A stretch of 64,000 nt of DNA from an uncultured Clostridia bacterium (GCA_944384985.1 CALWVM010000003.1:1-64000), one strand, 5' to 3'. Counted from the first letter of the stretch, positions 18,188 to 27,014 are shown. Translations and numbers: made by a program. Notes: generated by a model not told the origin, from the letters alone.

Positions 18188-18216
18188 ATTTTAGCTTATA
18201 AAGGCGGTCCTGTAAA
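18188..18216 (-). promoter_or_regulatory. Promoter of the pyrH-polC cluster
   Basis: TTTACA (18216-18211), 17-base spacer, TAAAAT (18193-18188), about 30 bases before pyrH. It is divergent from the promoter at 18256-18284. Confidence 0.75.
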
Positions 18217-18255
18217 GAGATTTTTTTGCCAAAACGTGCCTTTCCCGACGGCTTA

Positions 18256-18284
18256 TTGACGAAAAGCGAAAAACAGTTTATAAT
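18256..18284 (+). promoter_or_regulatory. Promoter of the phosphotransferase gene
   Basis: TTGACG (18256-18261), 17-base spacer, TATAAT (18279-18284). Confidence 0.8.
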
Positions 18285-18352
18285 GTAGAGCAAATGTTCC
18301 CGTTGCCGCCTGCGGTATGCGACGGGGGAAAACAGCCGAAAGGGTGTACGTA

Positions 18353-19471
18353 TTGGAACAGAAGCTTTTAGACCCGCTGTTTATACAGCAAAGCTTTGCG
18401 CTGCCGGGGGAATGCGGCACAGTCCAAGCGCTCAACAACGGGCATATCAACACGACGTATCATCTGTGCTTTAACGAAGCGGACGGTACGCGGGAAGAAT
18501 ATGTCGTTCAAAAGATCAACACAAACGTTTTTAAAGATCCGGACGCGCTCATGCAGAACATCGTCGGCGTGACGACGCACTTGCAGAAAAAGATTGCGGC
18601 GCGCGGTGGAGATGTCCGGCGCGAAACGCTCAATTTCCTGCCGGCGGCCGGCGGCAAATACTATGTCCGCGACGACGCTGGCGACTGCTGGCGCTGCTAC
18701 CGCCATGTCGGCGGCGTTTACACCTGCAATACCATAGACAGTGAAACCGTTTTCTACAACGCAGGCGAAGCGTTCGGCGCCTTTCAGAACGAGCTTGCCG
18801 ATTACCCGGGCGAAACGCTTGCAGAAACGATCCCGAACTTCCACAACACGGTGTCCCGTTTTGCGGACTTTGAACGCGCTGTGGAAGAGGACGTCGCCGG
18901 ACGAGCCGCTTCGGCAAAAGAAGAGATCGCTTTTTACCGGGCGCGCGAAAAAGATGCGCATGTGCTGCTCGATCTGCTCGGCAAGGGCGAACTGCCCGTG
19001 CGCGTGACGCACAATGACACCAAGCTCAACAACATTCTGTTTGACGAAAAAACGAACAAGGGCATCTGCATCATCGACCTCGACACAGTCATGCCGGGGC
19101 TTGCGCTCTATGACTTCGGCGACAGCATCCGTTTCGGTGCAAACACCGCAAGTGAAGACGAAAAGGACGTTTCCAAAGTCTCGTTGAGCCTGCCGCTTTA
19201 CGAGGCGTATACGCGCGGGTATCTTGGCGCGGCGGGTGCGAGCCTGACGGCGTGTGAGATTGAATACCTGCCGTTTTCCGCAAAGCTGATGACCTATGAA
19301 TGCGGCATGCGCTTTTTGACCGACTATTTGAACGGCGATACCTATTTCAAGATCGCCTACCCGGAGCACAACCTGGTGCGCTGCCGCACGCAGCTTGCGC
19401 TCGTCCGGGATATGGAACAAAAAGCGGACGAGATGGCCGCCATCACGAAGCAGGCGGCCGGCACACGCTGA
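18353..19471 (+). CDS. APH-fold phosphotransferase, N-acetylhexosamine 1-kinase-like
   Basis: 372 residues from a TTG at 18353 with AAAGGG eight bases before it; an ATG at 18317 is in frame but has no ribosome site. The fold is the aminoglycoside/choline phosphotransferase kinase type. NNGHINTTY replaces the glycine loop, THNDTKLNNILFD is the catalytic loop and DLDTVMPGLALYDFGDS carries the Mg-binding Asp. This combination is characteristic of NahK-like anomeric kinases that phosphorylate GlcNAc/GalNAc released from mucin or milk glycans, which I infer by resemblance; the true sugar is unknown. It is monocistronic, with its own promoter and a strong terminator. Confidence 0.75.
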   Translation: MEQKLLDPLFIQQSFALPGECGTVQALNNGHINTTYHLCFNEADGTREEYVVQKINTNVFKDPDALMQNIVGVTTHLQKKIAARGGDVRRETLNFLPAAGGKYYVRDDAGDCWRCYRHVGGVYTCNTIDSETVFYNAGEAFGAFQNELADYPGETLAETIPNFHNTVSRFADFERAVEEDVAGRAASAKEEIAFYRAREKDAHVLLDLLGKGELPVRVTHNDTKLNNILFDEKTNKGICIIDLDTVMPGLALYDFGDSIRFGANTASEDEKDVSKVSLSLPLYEAYTRGYLGAAGASLTACEIEYLPFSAKLMTYECGMRFLTDYLNGDTYFKIAYPEHNLVRCRTQLALVRDMEQKADEMAAITKQAAGTR

Positions 19472-19501
19472 TCGCGGCAACAGGGACCCATTCGCACCCC
19501 G

Positions 19502-19530
19502 GAGGCAGAGTGAAACGCTTTGCCTCTTTT
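19502..19530 (+). terminator. Rho-independent terminator
   Basis: An 11-bp stem (19502-19512 with 19516-19526, two G-U pairs), AAA loop, then TTTT, 31 bases after the kinase stop and before feoA. Confidence 0.85.
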
Positions 19531-19603
19531 CTATATAACATCCGTATTGCTGTGCGCTGAAGTGCAGCGACGGCAGAAAGCCACTTAGACTGGAGGAATC
19601 CGA

Positions 19604-19840
19604 ATGCTTCTGAAAGACGCAAAAATCGGAGAGACCTGCACCGTGGAACAGATCCACCTGCCTTTCCAGATGGAGCGCAGGCTCGAGGCGCTGGGCATGA
19701 CGCGCGGCACGCCGATCTCGATCGTGAACCGGAAGGGAAAGGGCATTTTGATCATCAAGCTGCGGGGCACACGCTTTGCTTTGGGGCTGCAGATCACCAA
19801 AAATATCGAAGTGCGGGAGGGCGGTCCGAATGCAAAATGA
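19604..19840 (+). CDS. feoA: Ferrous iron transport protein A
   Basis: 78 residues, SH3-like cytoplasmic protein that assists FeoB. The pattern QMERRLEALGMTRGTPISIV followed by GTRFALGLQITKNIEV is typical. A GGAGGA ribosome site precedes the ATG. It overlaps feoB by 11 bases, indicating translational coupling. I see no convincing promoter in the 70 bases after the upstream terminator, and no Fur box. Confidence 0.93.
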   Translation: MLLKDAKIGETCTVEQIHLPFQMERRLEALGMTRGTPISIVNRKGKGILIIKLRGTRFALGLQITKNIEVREGGPNAK

Positions 19841-21872
19841 AATGACGATCGGGTTCATCGGGAACCCCAACTGCGGCAAGACAACCCTGTTTAACGCTTA
19901 CACGGGCGCAAACCTGAAGGTCGCCAACTGGCCGGGCGTTACGGTGGAAAAGGTGGAAGGCGCGATCAAGGATCACGACATGACCATCCATCTGGTAGAC
20001 CTGCCCGGCACTTACAGCCTGACTTCCTACACCATGGAGGAGACCGTCTCGCGCCGCTTCATTTTAAGCGACGAAGTGGATGTAATCATCAACGTTGTGG
20101 ATGCCTCCGCGCTCGAGCGCAGCCTGTATTTGACCTTACAGCTTTTGGAACTGGGCAAGCCCGTGGTGCTTGCACTCAACATGATGGATATTGTGGAAAA
20201 GCGCGGCATGGAGATCGACATGCACCGCCTGCCGGAGATGCTGGGCGTTCCCGTCGTCCCGGTTTCCGCCCGCAAGCGCCGTGGGCTTGACACCCTGCTG
20301 CACGCCGCCATCCATCACAAAGGCCACGCAGCGCCGGACCGCCTTATCCATGAACACAAAACGACCTCCAAACACCGGCACAACCATCACGCAGAATTCG
20401 CGATGGTGTATTCCGATGAAATCGAGGATAAGATCGACTGGATCATCCCGGCGCTGAAAGAGCACTACCCGAATCTGACGAATTACCGCTGGCACGCCAT
20501 CAAGCTTTTAGAGGGCGACAAAGAAATCACGGAAAAATACCCCGTGGACCTGCCCGACGTGCTCGACCGCAGTTATGAATCCGACATCATCAACCAGAAA
20601 TACGATTTCATCGACGAGATCATGGACGAGGTCATGCTGCACAAGCAGCGGCAGGACAAGCTGACCGACTCCGTAGACAAAGTGCTCACAAGCAAGGTCT
20701 GGGGCATCCCCGTTTTTCTGGTCGTTATGGCGGTCATCTTTTTCCTGACCTTCACCGTGGGCGACTGGATCAAGGGCTATTTTGAACTCGCGATCGACTG
20801 GGTATCGCGCATGGCGGAATCCGGGCTTATCGCCGTGAACGCCGGCGACCTGCTGACCTCCCTTGTGGTGGACGGCATCATCGGCGGTGTGGGAACGATC
20901 ATCACTTTTTTACCCAACATTCTTATTTTGTTCCTGTGTCTGGCGCTCTTGGAGGACAGCGGCTACATGGCACGCGTGGCGTATGTCATGGAAGGGATCA
21001 TGAGCAAGCTGGGGCTTTCGGGCAAGGCGTTCATCCCGATGCTTTTGGGCTTCGGCTGCACCGTGCCCGCCATTATGGCGTCGCGTGCGCTCGAAAGCAA
21101 GCGCGACCGCTACAAGGTCATGCTCGTTACGCCGTTTATGAGCTGTAACGCGCGGTTGACGATCTATATCCTGTTTTCTGAAATGTTCTTCGGCGACAAC
21201 GCCATGCTCGTCGCCTATTCCATGTATTTGATCGGGATCGTCGTCGCCATTCTGGTTTCGGCGGTCATCCACCTGATCGACCGCAAAAAGAGCGTCAACT
21301 ACCTGCTCATTGAGCTGCCGGAATACAAAGCGCCGGATGCGCGGACCGTCGGCATCTACGTTTGGGAAAAGGTCAAAGATTATCTGGAAAAAGCGGGCAC
21401 GACGATCTTTATCGCCACGCTGATTATCTGGGCGCTGCTCAACTTGGGCCCGCAGGGCTTTGTGACCGATGCGTCGAACAGCTTCGGCGCTGTGATCGGC
21501 AAATGGCTCGTCCCGTTCTTTGCCCCCATCGGCCTTGGGTTCTGGCAGATCGCCGTGGCGCTGATCGCCGGCATTTCCGCGAAGGAAGTCGTCGTTTCAA
21601 GCTGCGCGGTGCTGTTTGGTATCGTCAATGCAAGCGCCCCGGCCGGCATGGTGGATTTTGCGGCGGCGCTCGAGGGCATCGGCTTCGGGCCGCTCAACGC
21701 GTTCTGCCTGATGGTTTTCTGCCTGTTGTATATTCCCTGTGCCGCGGCGCTTGCAACCATCCGCAAGGAGTCCGGCAGCTGGGCATGGATGGGCTTTACC
21801 GCGCTCTTCCAGCTGGTGGTTGCATGGGTCGTCACCTTCGCTGTGTATCGGATCGGGCTGCTGGTCGTCTGA
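19830..21872 (+). CDS. feoB: Ferrous iron transporter B
   Basis: 680 residues from the ATG at 19830, preceded by GGGAGG; longer in-frame starts lie inside feoA. N-terminal G-protein domain: GNPNCGKTT (G1), DLPGTYSL (G3), NMMD (G4) and SARK (G5). A His-rich stretch (roughly residues 170-190) sits in the cytoplasmic spacer. The membrane part holds two gate-like repeats, including LLGFGCTVPAIMASR and GISAKEVVVSS. It imports Fe2+ across the cytoplasmic membrane, the main iron route for anaerobes. Confidence 0.96.
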   Translation: MQNEMTIGFIGNPNCGKTTLFNAYTGANLKVANWPGVTVEKVEGAIKDHDMTIHLVDLPGTYSLTSYTMEETVSRRFILSDEVDVIINVVDASALERSLYLTLQLLELGKPVVLALNMMDIVEKRGMEIDMHRLPEMLGVPVVPVSARKRRGLDTLLHAAIHHKGHAAPDRLIHEHKTTSKHRHNHHAEFAMVYSDEIEDKIDWIIPALKEHYPNLTNYRWHAIKLLEGDKEITEKYPVDLPDVLDRSYESDIINQKYDFIDEIMDEVMLHKQRQDKLTDSVDKVLTSKVWGIPVFLVVMAVIFFLTFTVGDWIKGYFELAIDWVSRMAESGLIAVNAGDLLTSLVVDGIIGGVGTIITFLPNILILFLCLALLEDSGYMARVAYVMEGIMSKLGLSGKAFIPMLLGFGCTVPAIMASRALESKRDRYKVMLVTPFMSCNARLTIYILFSEMFFGDNAMLVAYSMYLIGIVVAILVSAVIHLIDRKKSVNYLLIELPEYKAPDARTVGIYVWEKVKDYLEKAGTTIFIATLIIWALLNLGPQGFVTDASNSFGAVIGKWLVPFFAPIGLGFWQIAVALIAGISAKEVVVSSCAVLFGIVNASAPAGMVDFAAALEGIGFGPLNAFCLMVFCLLYIPCAAALATIRKESGSWAWMGFTALFQLVVAWVVTFAVYRIGLLVV

Positions 21873-21902
21873 TACTGACCCCCTGAAAGGAGCGATTTTT
21901 CT

Positions 21903-22079
21903 GTGATCGTTTGGTTCTTAGTCGCTGTTTTGCTGCTCTACACCCTGTGGGCGGCACGGCGCGTCTATTTGCGCAAGAAGCGCGGCGGCAGCCACTGCAG
22001 CAGCTGCCCGTACAGCGGAAACGGGCTTTGCAGTGAAAATGGCAAGACCGCCTGCCGCAAAAATGCCGACTCGCATTAA
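21903..22079 (+). CDS. FeoB-associated Cys-rich membrane mini-protein
   Basis: 58 residues from a GTG at 21903 with AAGGAG nine bases upstream. It has one N-terminal transmembrane helix (about residues 2-16), a basic stop-transfer stretch (RRVYLRKKR) and a Cys-rich tail with CSSC, a Cys in GLCS and a Cys in TACRK. This architecture and the position 30 bases after feoB match the FeoB-associated Cys-rich family, whose exact role in Fe2+ transport is unsettled. Confidence 0.85.
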   Translation: MIVWFLVAVLLLYTLWAARRVYLRKKRGGSHCSSCPYSGNGLCSENGKTACRKNADSH

Positions 22080-22092
22080 AAACGTATAAACC

Positions 22093-22124
22093 AAAAGCAC
22101 ACTGCCATGGAGCAGTGCGCTTTT
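22093..22124. terminator. Bidirectional terminator after the feo operon
   Basis: AAAAGC at the left and GCTTTT at the right close a 13-bp stem with one mismatch and a 6-base loop, giving T runs on both strands. Confidence 0.8.
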
Positions 22125-22145
22125 CAGACTGTCAATAAAGACTTT

Positions 22146-22345
22146 TCCTCCCTCTGACGAGGAAGGTGGCACGCGCTTCGCGCGTGACTTAAGGGAGAGA
22201 AGCCTTGAAACATCAAGGCTTTTGACTACCCCTCAGTCTCGCTTCGCTCGACAGCCGCTGACGGCGGCCGTCCCCTTTGTCGCTTCGCGACATTTCCCCG
22301 CACCACGGGGATCACCCCTGACAAGGGGAGCAAAAGGCATTTTTT
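22146..22345. repeat. Multi-hairpin intergenic repeat element
   Basis: About 200 bases without a coding frame, made of consecutive short palindromes: CCTCCCTC/GAGGAAGG, CACGCG/CGCGTG, GCCTTGA/TCAAGGC, GTCGC/GCGAC and CCCCT/AGGGG. The wording resembles intergenic repeats that I recall as common in Ruminococcaceae-type genomes. No transposase or flanking duplication was recognised. It sits directly before a foreign-looking gene. Confidence 0.6.
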
Positions 22346-22355
22346 GAACACGCTC

Positions 22356-22393
22356 AACCCAAAGAACGATGATGTTGTTCTTTGGGTTATTTT
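22356..22393 (+). terminator. Strong hairpin with T-rich tail
   Basis: A perfect 12-bp stem (AACCCAAAGAAC pairing with GTTCTTTGGGTT, 22356-22367 and 22377-22388) followed by ATTTT. It closes the repeat-bearing interval and overlaps the putative -35 of the HD gene. Confidence 0.65.
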
Positions 22394-22403
22394 ATGCTAT
22401 TAT
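22375..22403 (+). promoter_or_regulatory. Candidate promoter of the HD-domain gene
   Basis: TTGTTC (22375-22380), 17-base spacer, TATTAT (22398-22403) with an upstream TG one base away (extended -10). The -35 lies in the arm of the hairpin, so this is tentative. Confidence 0.4.
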
Positions 22404-22448
22404 TCGATTAACAGAGTCATCGAAATTTGCAAAGGAGAAAAACATTAG

Positions 22449-23031
22449 ATGTATCCAAATAGAGAAGAAGCGATAAATTTATTAAAAGAAGCAGAAAAAT
22501 TAAATCCAGGGCCATGGGGAGATCATAGCAGGACGGTTGCACATTGTGCTGAAAGAATTGCAGCTTTATCCAGTATGAATCCAGACAAAGCATACGTACT
22601 TGGATTATTACATGACATTGGCAGGCGGTTTGGGAAGAGACATTTAGGGCATGTTTCCGATGGATATACTTATATGATGTCTTTGGGATATGATGATGTG
22701 GCAAAAATATGTCTTACGCATTCTTTCAATGAACAAAAGATAGAAGGATATAGGTGATTTTGATACCACAGAGAAGGAAACTACGCTTATAAGAACTAAA
22801 TTACGGGAAGTGCAATTTGATGAGTATGATAAATTGATACAGCTTTGTGATGCAATATCCGGTGCAGAAGGTGTAATGAATATTGTGGATAGAATGAATG
22901 ATGTCAGGATGCGCTATGGCGCTTATGATTCGGACAAATGGAATACAAATTTAGCATTAAAAGATTATTTTGAGCAAAAAATGGGCAAAGACTTATATGA
23001 GGCAGTGGAAAAAGACAGCTTTAAACCATAA
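22449..23031 (+). pseudogene. HD-domain phosphohydrolase-like gene, frameshifted
   Basis: The first part (22449-22757) reads an HD-domain N-terminus: GDHSRTVAHCAERIA, then GLLHDIGRR. A TGA interrupts it at 22755. The second part (to 23031) continues in another frame with GDFDTTEKET, then FDEYDKLIQLCDAISGAEG and ends in YEAVEKD. Reading TATATA instead of TATA at about 22748-22752 would restore one frame, so a 2-base loss is the simplest explanation. The gene is visibly A+T-rich beside G+C-rich neighbours, as expected for a transferred gene. Its intact relatives are small HD hydrolases of unknown substrate. A sequencing error could give the same picture. Confidence 0.75.
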
Positions 23032-23113
23032 ATAATGGACAATTTTCGATTTATTGCGTCAACCGTAAACATAATATTGTAGCGAGCATCGGATTTTGAT
23101 ATACAAATCCCTA

Positions 23114-23148
23114 TAAAAAAAACCACGAACAAAAAATGTTCGTGGTTT
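23114..23148 (-). terminator. htpG terminator
   Basis: An 11-bp perfect stem (23120-23130 with 23138-23148), 7-base loop, and on the minus strand a following run of T (23119-23115). It lies about 45 bases after the htpG stop. Confidence 0.85.
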
Positions 23149-23190
23149 ACTTCGTTGTGGGACATCGTGCGCTTTTTCTTTTTCTCTTTT

Positions 23191-25080
23191 TTACTGCATC
23201 AGCTTGCAGACCGCTTCGGAGAAGGCGACGGGGTCATCCACAGAAAGCCCTTCCAGCAAGCACGCCTGGTCATACAGCAGCTTAGCGTATTCCCCGAGCT
23301 TTTCCGTGTCGCCCGCTTCAAACGCCGCACAAAGCGCTGTATACACGGGATGGTCGCCGTTGAGTTCGAGCACGCGCTCGGCTTTCGGCGCCTTTTCGGC
23401 ATTCGGCATGGCGGCAAGCACCTTTTCCATTTCAATGGACATCGGGCCCTTGCTGGACAGGCACACCGGATGCGTTTTCAGGCGGGACGAGAGCTTCACT
23501 TCACTGACTTTGCCGTCGAGCGCCTTTTGCATGGCTTCGAACATGGGTTTGCCGGACTCGGCTTTTTCCTCGTGTTCTTTTTTCTCTTCTTCGCTTTCAA
23601 GCCCCAGGTCGTTGCCGGAGATCGAACGGAATTCCTTTTCGCCGTACGCGTGCAGGATCTGCATCAGGAATTCATCCACATCGTCGGTCAAAAAGAGGAT
23701 GTCATACCCGTGGTCGCGGACCATTTCCGCCTGCGGCAGCATATTCAGCTTTTCCACGCTCTCGCCCGCAGCGTAGTAGATGTACTTCTGGCTGTCGGGC
23801 ATCGCGTCACAATACTCTTTCAACGTGCACAGCTTGCCGTCGGACGCGCGCGTAAACAAAAGCAGATCTTCGAGCAGGTCGCGCTGGCCGCCGATGGTGC
23901 TGTACAGAGCATATTTGAGCTGCAGGCCGAACGCTTTCCAGAACAGTTCATACTTTTCACGGTCTTTTTCAAGCATGTCCTTGAGCTCTTTTTTGATCTT
24001 CTTTTCAAGGGCGTGTGCAATTACTTTGAGCTGGCGGTCCTGCTGAAGCGTCTCACGCGAAATATTCAGGGACAGATCCTCGGAATCGACCACACCCTTG
24101 ACAAAGCTGAAGCAGTCGGGCAGAAGGTCTGCGCACTTGTCCATAATCTTGACGCCGCTCGAATACAGCGCCAGACCCTTTTCGTAATTCTTGGAATAAT
24201 AGTTATAATCCGCCTTTTCGGGGATGAACAGCAGCGCCTGGTAGCTGGTAGTGCCTTCCGCCTTCTGATGGATCACGCGCAAAGGCTTGTCGTAGGCATG
24301 GAACCGCTCGTGGTAGAATTTTTCGTATTCTTCTTCGGTGATCTCGTTTTTCGGTTTTTTCCAAAGCGGGACCATACTGTTGACCGTTTCGTTTTCGGTG
24401 TAAGTCTCGTATTCGTCCTCGCTGCCCTCTTTTTTGCGGGTATGCTCCATATCCATTTTGATAGGGAAGCGGATATAATCTGAATATTTCTTGATAAGCT
24501 CGGAAATGCGGTAGGCATCTAAAAATTCGTCATAGTTTGCTTCGTCCGTGTTTGCCTTGATGTGCAGGATCACGTCCGTGCCGACGCCGTCTTTTTGAGC
24601 CTCGGTAATGGTGTAGCCGTCCGCGCCCGAAGACTGCCAGCGGTATGCCTTGTCCGCGCCGAATGCGCGAGAAACGACCTCCACGCGGTCGGCAACCATG
24701 AACGCCGAATAGAATCCGACGCCAAACTGCCCGATGATGTCCACATCGCTGCCGTCTGTTTCGTTTTCGGCGGAGAACTGCCGTGAACCGCTCTTGGCGA
24801 TCGTGCCGAGGTTTTTATCCAGTTCTTCTTCGGTCATGCCGATGCCGTTATCGGAAACGGTCAACAGGCGGTTTTCCTTGTCAATTTTCACATCGATTTT
24901 AAAATCATCATGCGAAAGCTGCACGCTGTCGTCGGTCAGGGAACGGAAATACAGCTTGTCGATTGCGTCGCTTGCGTTGGAAATAAGTTCACGCAGGAAA
25001 ATTTCACGGTTCGTATAAATGGAATTGATCATCAAATCCAGCATTCGCTTGGATTCGGTTTTAAACTGTTTTTTTGCCAT
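23191..25080 (-). CDS. htpG: HtpG, bacterial Hsp90 chaperone
   Basis: 629 residues, normal length. The GHKL ATPase domain is at the N-terminus: [26 protein letters not shown] and [11 protein letters not shown]. The middle domain has the catalytic-loop region [15 protein letters not shown], and the C-terminal part is a dimerisation domain. It is monocistronic between its own promoter and terminator. The perfect CIRCE over the transcription start implies repression by HrcA, unlike B. subtilis, where htpG is not in the HrcA regulon. Confidence 0.96.
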   Translation of the reverse strand: MAKKQFKTESKRMLDLMINSIYTNREIFLRELISNASDAIDKLYFRSLTDDSVQLSHDDFKIDVKIDKENRLLTVSDNGIGMTEEELDKNLGTIAKSGSRQFSAENETDGSDVDIIGQFGVGFYSAFMVADRVEVVSRAFGADKAYRWQSSGADGYTITEAQKDGVGTDVILHIKANTDEANYDEFLDAYRISELIKKYSDYIRFPIKMDMEHTRKKEGSEDEYETYTENETVNSMVPLWKKPKNEITEEEYEKFYHERFHAYDKPLRVIHQKAEGTTSYQALLFIPEKADYNYYSKNYEKGLALYSSGVKIMDKCADLLPDCFSFVKGVVDSEDLSLNISRETLQQDRQLKVIAHALEKKIKKELKDMLEKDREKYELFWKAFGLQLKYALYSTIGGQRDLLEDLLLFTRASDGKLCTLKEYCDAMPDSQKYIYYAAGESVEKLNMLPQAEMVRDHGYDILFLTDDVDEFLMQILHAYGEKEFRSISGNDLGLESEEEKKEHEEKAESGKPMFEAMQKALDGKVSEVKLSSRLKTHPVCLSSKGPMSIEMEKVLAAMPNAEKAPKAERVLELNGDHPVYTALCAAFEAGDTEKLGEYAKLLYDQACLLEGLSVDDPVAFSEAVCKLMQ

Positions 25081-25101
25081 ATTGCAAGCCTCCGAAACGT
25101 T

Positions 25102-25128
25102 TTAGCACTCATAAGCTTTGAGTGCTAA
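25102..25128 (-). promoter_or_regulatory. CIRCE operator (HrcA binding site)
   Basis: TTAGCACTC, 9 bases, GAGTGCTAA: a perfect match to the consensus. It starts at the predicted transcription start of htpG and ends about 20 bases before its ATG. Confidence 0.95.
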
Positions 25129-25133
25129 AATAT

Positions 25134-25162
25134 ACTATATACCTCTTTTTCCCATTTTGCAA
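25134..25162 (-). promoter_or_regulatory. htpG promoter
   Basis: TTGCAA (25162-25157), 17-base spacer, TATAGT (25139-25134), directly upstream of CIRCE. Confidence 0.85.
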
Positions 25163-25245
25163 GGCGTGCGCGATAAAAAGTTTTGAATTTTTTGTGAATT
25201 TTGATTGGGCGGTTCATTGGACGGTTTTCCGCTTCCCTGTTTGCA

Positions 25246-25274
25246 TAAAAAATCGGCGGGAGCAAGCTCCCGCC
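25246..25274 (-). terminator. Terminator of the GH28-like gene
   Basis: A perfect 9-bp stem (25255-25263 with 25266-25274), 2-base loop, then G and six T on the minus strand. Confidence 0.85.
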
Positions 25275-25309
25275 CTGCTGTATCATTTTCGAAACGAATT
25301 TTCCTGCGC

Positions 25310-26845
25310 TCAGACCCGCACAAAATTTTCAACCGCTTTGAGCAGCACCTCTTCACGGCGTGTGCCCTCGCGAGGGGTGACCACGAAGTTTTCAAGCGTC
25401 AGATTTTCCGCATAGCGCGCAAACAGCCCGTAAGCGTTCAAATTACGCATGCGGTTGCACTCGGGGTAGGTATCCGCATAGGCAGGGACGAACGGGCGGT
25501 AATCGTAGTAGTCCTCGCCGGGCGCGTATTCCAGCGTAAAGTTGCGCAGCGTCACGTTCTGCACGGTAAGCTTCTTCGTGCCCGTCACGATCACGGGGAT
25601 TTCTACGCCCGTCGCGCGGATGTTTTCCACCGTCACACCGTCTATCGCGCCGGCGTTGTCCTTGTTGCCGTCACGGTTGCGGTTGTTGAGGCTGATGAAC
25701 AGCGGGCAGGTCTCGCCGTCCATTTCAATATTGCGGGCCGTCACGTTTTGCACTTTCGCGCCGTCGGCAGATTCGATCGAAATCCCCGAAACGCCGCCGG
25801 GATAGATGTCATTGAGGAAAAACGCGCAGTCCTCCACGAGCACATCTGCAATGTCACAGCTCGTCTCTGTGCCGATCTTAAAAGCGTTTGTGCAGGAGGT
25901 TACGCGGCAGTCGCGCACGGTGATGTCCTGCATTTCGCCGCCCGTGCCGAGTCCCGCACTGTTTTTGAGCACAATGCCGTCGTCCCCTGTTGAAACGAAG
26001 CAATGCTCGATCACCACATTCGAAGAACCTGCCACGTCGATACCGTCGGTATTGGCGACATGGCGGTTGTTGTCGATGACAAAGTCGCAAATCTGTACGC
26101 CGGTACAGCCGTTGAGCTCCAGCGTCCACGCGGCGGAATTTTCCAGCATGAAATTTTCAATGCGCACACCCGTACAGCCGACCAGGCGCACCAAGCCGCC
26201 GTATTTGCTCTCATGTGCGAAGCGCACGCGATGGCGGTACGCCTGCCGCATCTCCCACACGCCGAGCGTTTCAGGGAACGGCTCGGTCTGCGGTGCTTGA
26301 TCGGGCGCAAGCGAATAGTAGTTCCCCTCGCCGCAAAGCTTGCCGCCGCCTGTGAGCACAATATCCTGTGCGTTTTCGGCAAGCAGCAGGCAGCCTTTAT
26401 CCATATCCTCGCGGTCACGGGAAGCAACCAGTGCGGAATTCCGCGCAACAAACAGCGTCACGTTGCTTTTGAGCGTCAGGCTGCCGGTCCGAAAGCTGCC
26501 CCCGCGCACAAGCACCGTCCCGCCGCCGTGGGACGATACCTCATCGATCGCCGTTTGTATTGCGTCGCGGTTGTTGAGTTCCGTACGGTTTGGCACGGCG
26601 CCGCAGTCGCGGATATCCACCGTGTATGCGCCCGCCGGGGCTTCGGCATCGGAAAGATAGTCATCATACGGGATCTTCGCATAAAAATCCCCCTCATACA
26701 CTTCTGAAAACACATCCCCTGAGGTCACTTTGAAATCTTTTGTATACACACCGAAATACCAGCCGGCAATACCGCCCACCGCAAGCAGGGCGCACAAAAG
26801 CGCTGCCAAAAGCCGTTTTCCCGCTTTGCCAAACACGCGTTTCAT
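25310..26845 (-). CDS. Membrane-anchored GH28-like pectin-type glycoside hydrolase
   Basis: 511 residues. A basic start plus hydrophobic helix (about 10-33) without lipobox makes it an exported, probably anchored protein. The rest is a right-handed beta-helix. The AVPNRTELNNRDAIQTAID segment is the usual GH28/pectate-lyase-fold opening. Two GH28 catalytic motifs are present: NTDGID (265-270) and GDD (287-289). The third GH28 landmark, GHG, appears replaced by TNA at 319-321, just before FKIGTETS, where relatives have a GHG-x-IGSE-like stretch. It may act on rhamno- or galacturonan-type polymers, but the altered motif makes the substrate uncertain. It is monocistronic. Confidence 0.75.
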   Translation of the reverse strand: MKRVFGKAGKRLLAALLCALLAVGGIAGWYFGVYTKDFKVTSGDVFSEVYEGDFYAKIPYDDYLSDAEAPAGAYTVDIRDCGAVPNRTELNNRDAIQTAIDEVSSHGGGTVLVRGGSFRTGSLTLKSNVTLFVARNSALVASRDREDMDKGCLLLAENAQDIVLTGGGKLCGEGNYYSLAPDQAPQTEPFPETLGVWEMRQAYRHRVRFAHESKYGGLVRLVGCTGVRIENFMLENSAAWTLELNGCTGVQICDFVIDNNRHVANTDGIDVAGSSNVVIEHCFVSTGDDGIVLKNSAGLGTGGEMQDITVRDCRVTSCTNAFKIGTETSCDIADVLVEDCAFFLNDIYPGGVSGISIESADGAKVQNVTARNIEMDGETCPLFISLNNRNRDGNKDNAGAIDGVTVENIRATGVEIPVIVTGTKKLTVQNVTLRNFTLEYAPGEDYYDYRPFVPAYADTYPECNRMRNLNAYGLFARYAENLTLENFVVTPREGTRREEVLLKAVENFVRV

Positions 26846-26875
26846 TCTGCCGCTCCCCTTCTTCGTATTTTCTCT

Positions 26876-26904
26876 ACCATAGCATAAATTCCCGGCGGCG
26901 TAAA
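26876..26904 (-). promoter_or_regulatory. Promoter of the GH28-like gene
   Basis: TTTACG (26904-26899), 17-base spacer ending in TGC, TATGGT (26881-26876): an extended -10 type. Confidence 0.6.
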
Positions 26905-26953
26905 GCCTTGTTTGACGGTTTTGTAAACATTTTTCACGAGGGCAGGATTTTAT

Positions 26954-26982
26954 TTGAAATACAGTGCGGTTCGTGATAAGAT
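26954..26982 (+). promoter_or_regulatory. Promoter of the zinc-ribbon/TPR protein operon
   Basis: TTGAAA (26954-26959), 17-base spacer, TAAGAT (26977-26982), 32 bases before the TTG start. Confidence 0.65.
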
Positions 26983-27014
26983 ATAAAGGACATTTGTTGC
27001 AAGGAGGTATTGCC

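Noticed and set aside
18368-19879. A 503-codon frame on the minus strand
   Set aside because: It is antisense to the phosphotransferase and feoA, has no family motif and no ribosome site, and crosses a terminator.
22146-22345. CRISPR-like array
   Set aside because: The palindromes differ from each other and there are no uniform repeats or spacers.
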